Shown one piece after another: positions 32,187-32,191 of a stretch of 32,191 bases of DNA (positions within the stretch are counted from its first letter, which is position 1; each line of letters starts with the position of its first letter). Under the pieces are notes generated by a model. The model was given only the letters and a program-made list of their open reading frames with translations. It searched no databases and was not told the DNA's origin. Origin of the DNA: JBEEJL01 sp043744215 (GTDB lineage Bacteria; Pseudomonadota; Gammaproteobacteria; Burkholderiales; JBEEJL01). Location of the stretch: positions 1 to 32,191 of the forward strand of contig JAYTVC010000005.1 of the NCBI GenBank assembly GCA_043744215.1, in the 5' to 3' direction. The translations under genes were made by a program, and so were the position numbers.

Positions 32187-32191
32187 AATAA

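Larger units (their letters stand above)
31823..32191. other. Non-coding right end
   Basis: No credible gene. Positions 31823-32000 show only the leader of the lipoprotein gene and no clear promoter. From 32001 on the region is filled by a 33-bp tandem repeat and an inverted repeat element. Confidence 0.7.

Overview
The window looks like a chromosomal segment of a gammaproteobacterium of moderate-to-high GC content that lives on polysaccharides. The evidence is the Caulobacter/Xanthomonas-type TonB-dependent receptor with a neighbouring tryptophan-halogenase-like gene, an Entner-Doudoroff (ED) gene set, a QseBC/TctDE-type two-component pair and a Phe tRNA with encoded CCA. The genus cannot be fixed from the sequence alone. 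No phage, transposase or CRISPR array was seen.

Layout. 1-1829 (minus): 5' part of a secreted GH13 alpha-amylase that runs off the left edge. 1930-4458 (minus): eda and edd. 4630-6797 (plus): zwf and pgl, divergent from edd-eda. 7237-9954: TonB-dependent receptor with a strong terminator. 10150-12456: flavin-dependent halogenase family protein and a DUF6445-like protein. 12504-13703: CPA2 cation:proton antiporter. 13825-15477 (minus): lipoprotein GH13 amylase. 15643-24534 (plus): pullulanase, sugar-binding protein, two ABC permeases, cytoplasmic GH13 alpha-glucosidase and a MalK-type ATPase, probably one operon. 24626-24701 (minus): tRNA-Phe(GAA). 24880-26811 (minus): MHS-family transporter with a large soluble insertion. 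27153-29841 (plus): response regulator, sensor kinase and an Ogt-type DNA repair protein. 30133-31822 (minus): an exported protein and a lipoprotein of unknown function, flanked on both sides by clusters of intergenic repeats.

How it works together (inference from families and order). Starch, glycogen or pullulan would be cut outside or at the cell surface by the lipoprotein amylase and the pullulanase. Maltodextrins would cross the outer membrane through the TonB receptor, be trimmed in the periplasm by the left-edge amylase, and be imported by the MalEFG/K-like ABC system. The cytoplasmic alpha-glucosidase would release glucose, which zwf, pgl, edd and eda turn into pyruvate and glyceraldehyde-3-phosphate. 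No glucokinase and no dedicated sugar regulator are in the window.

The least explained signals are a recurring AT-rich motif of about 30 bp near the glucan genes (with one near-copy inside the pullulanase gene), a halogenase/DUF6445 pair inside a sugar locus, a REP-like hairpin that contains a candidate amylase start codon, and the unknown two-gene unit bracketed by nested repeats. All family assignments were made by reading motifs; no database search was run.
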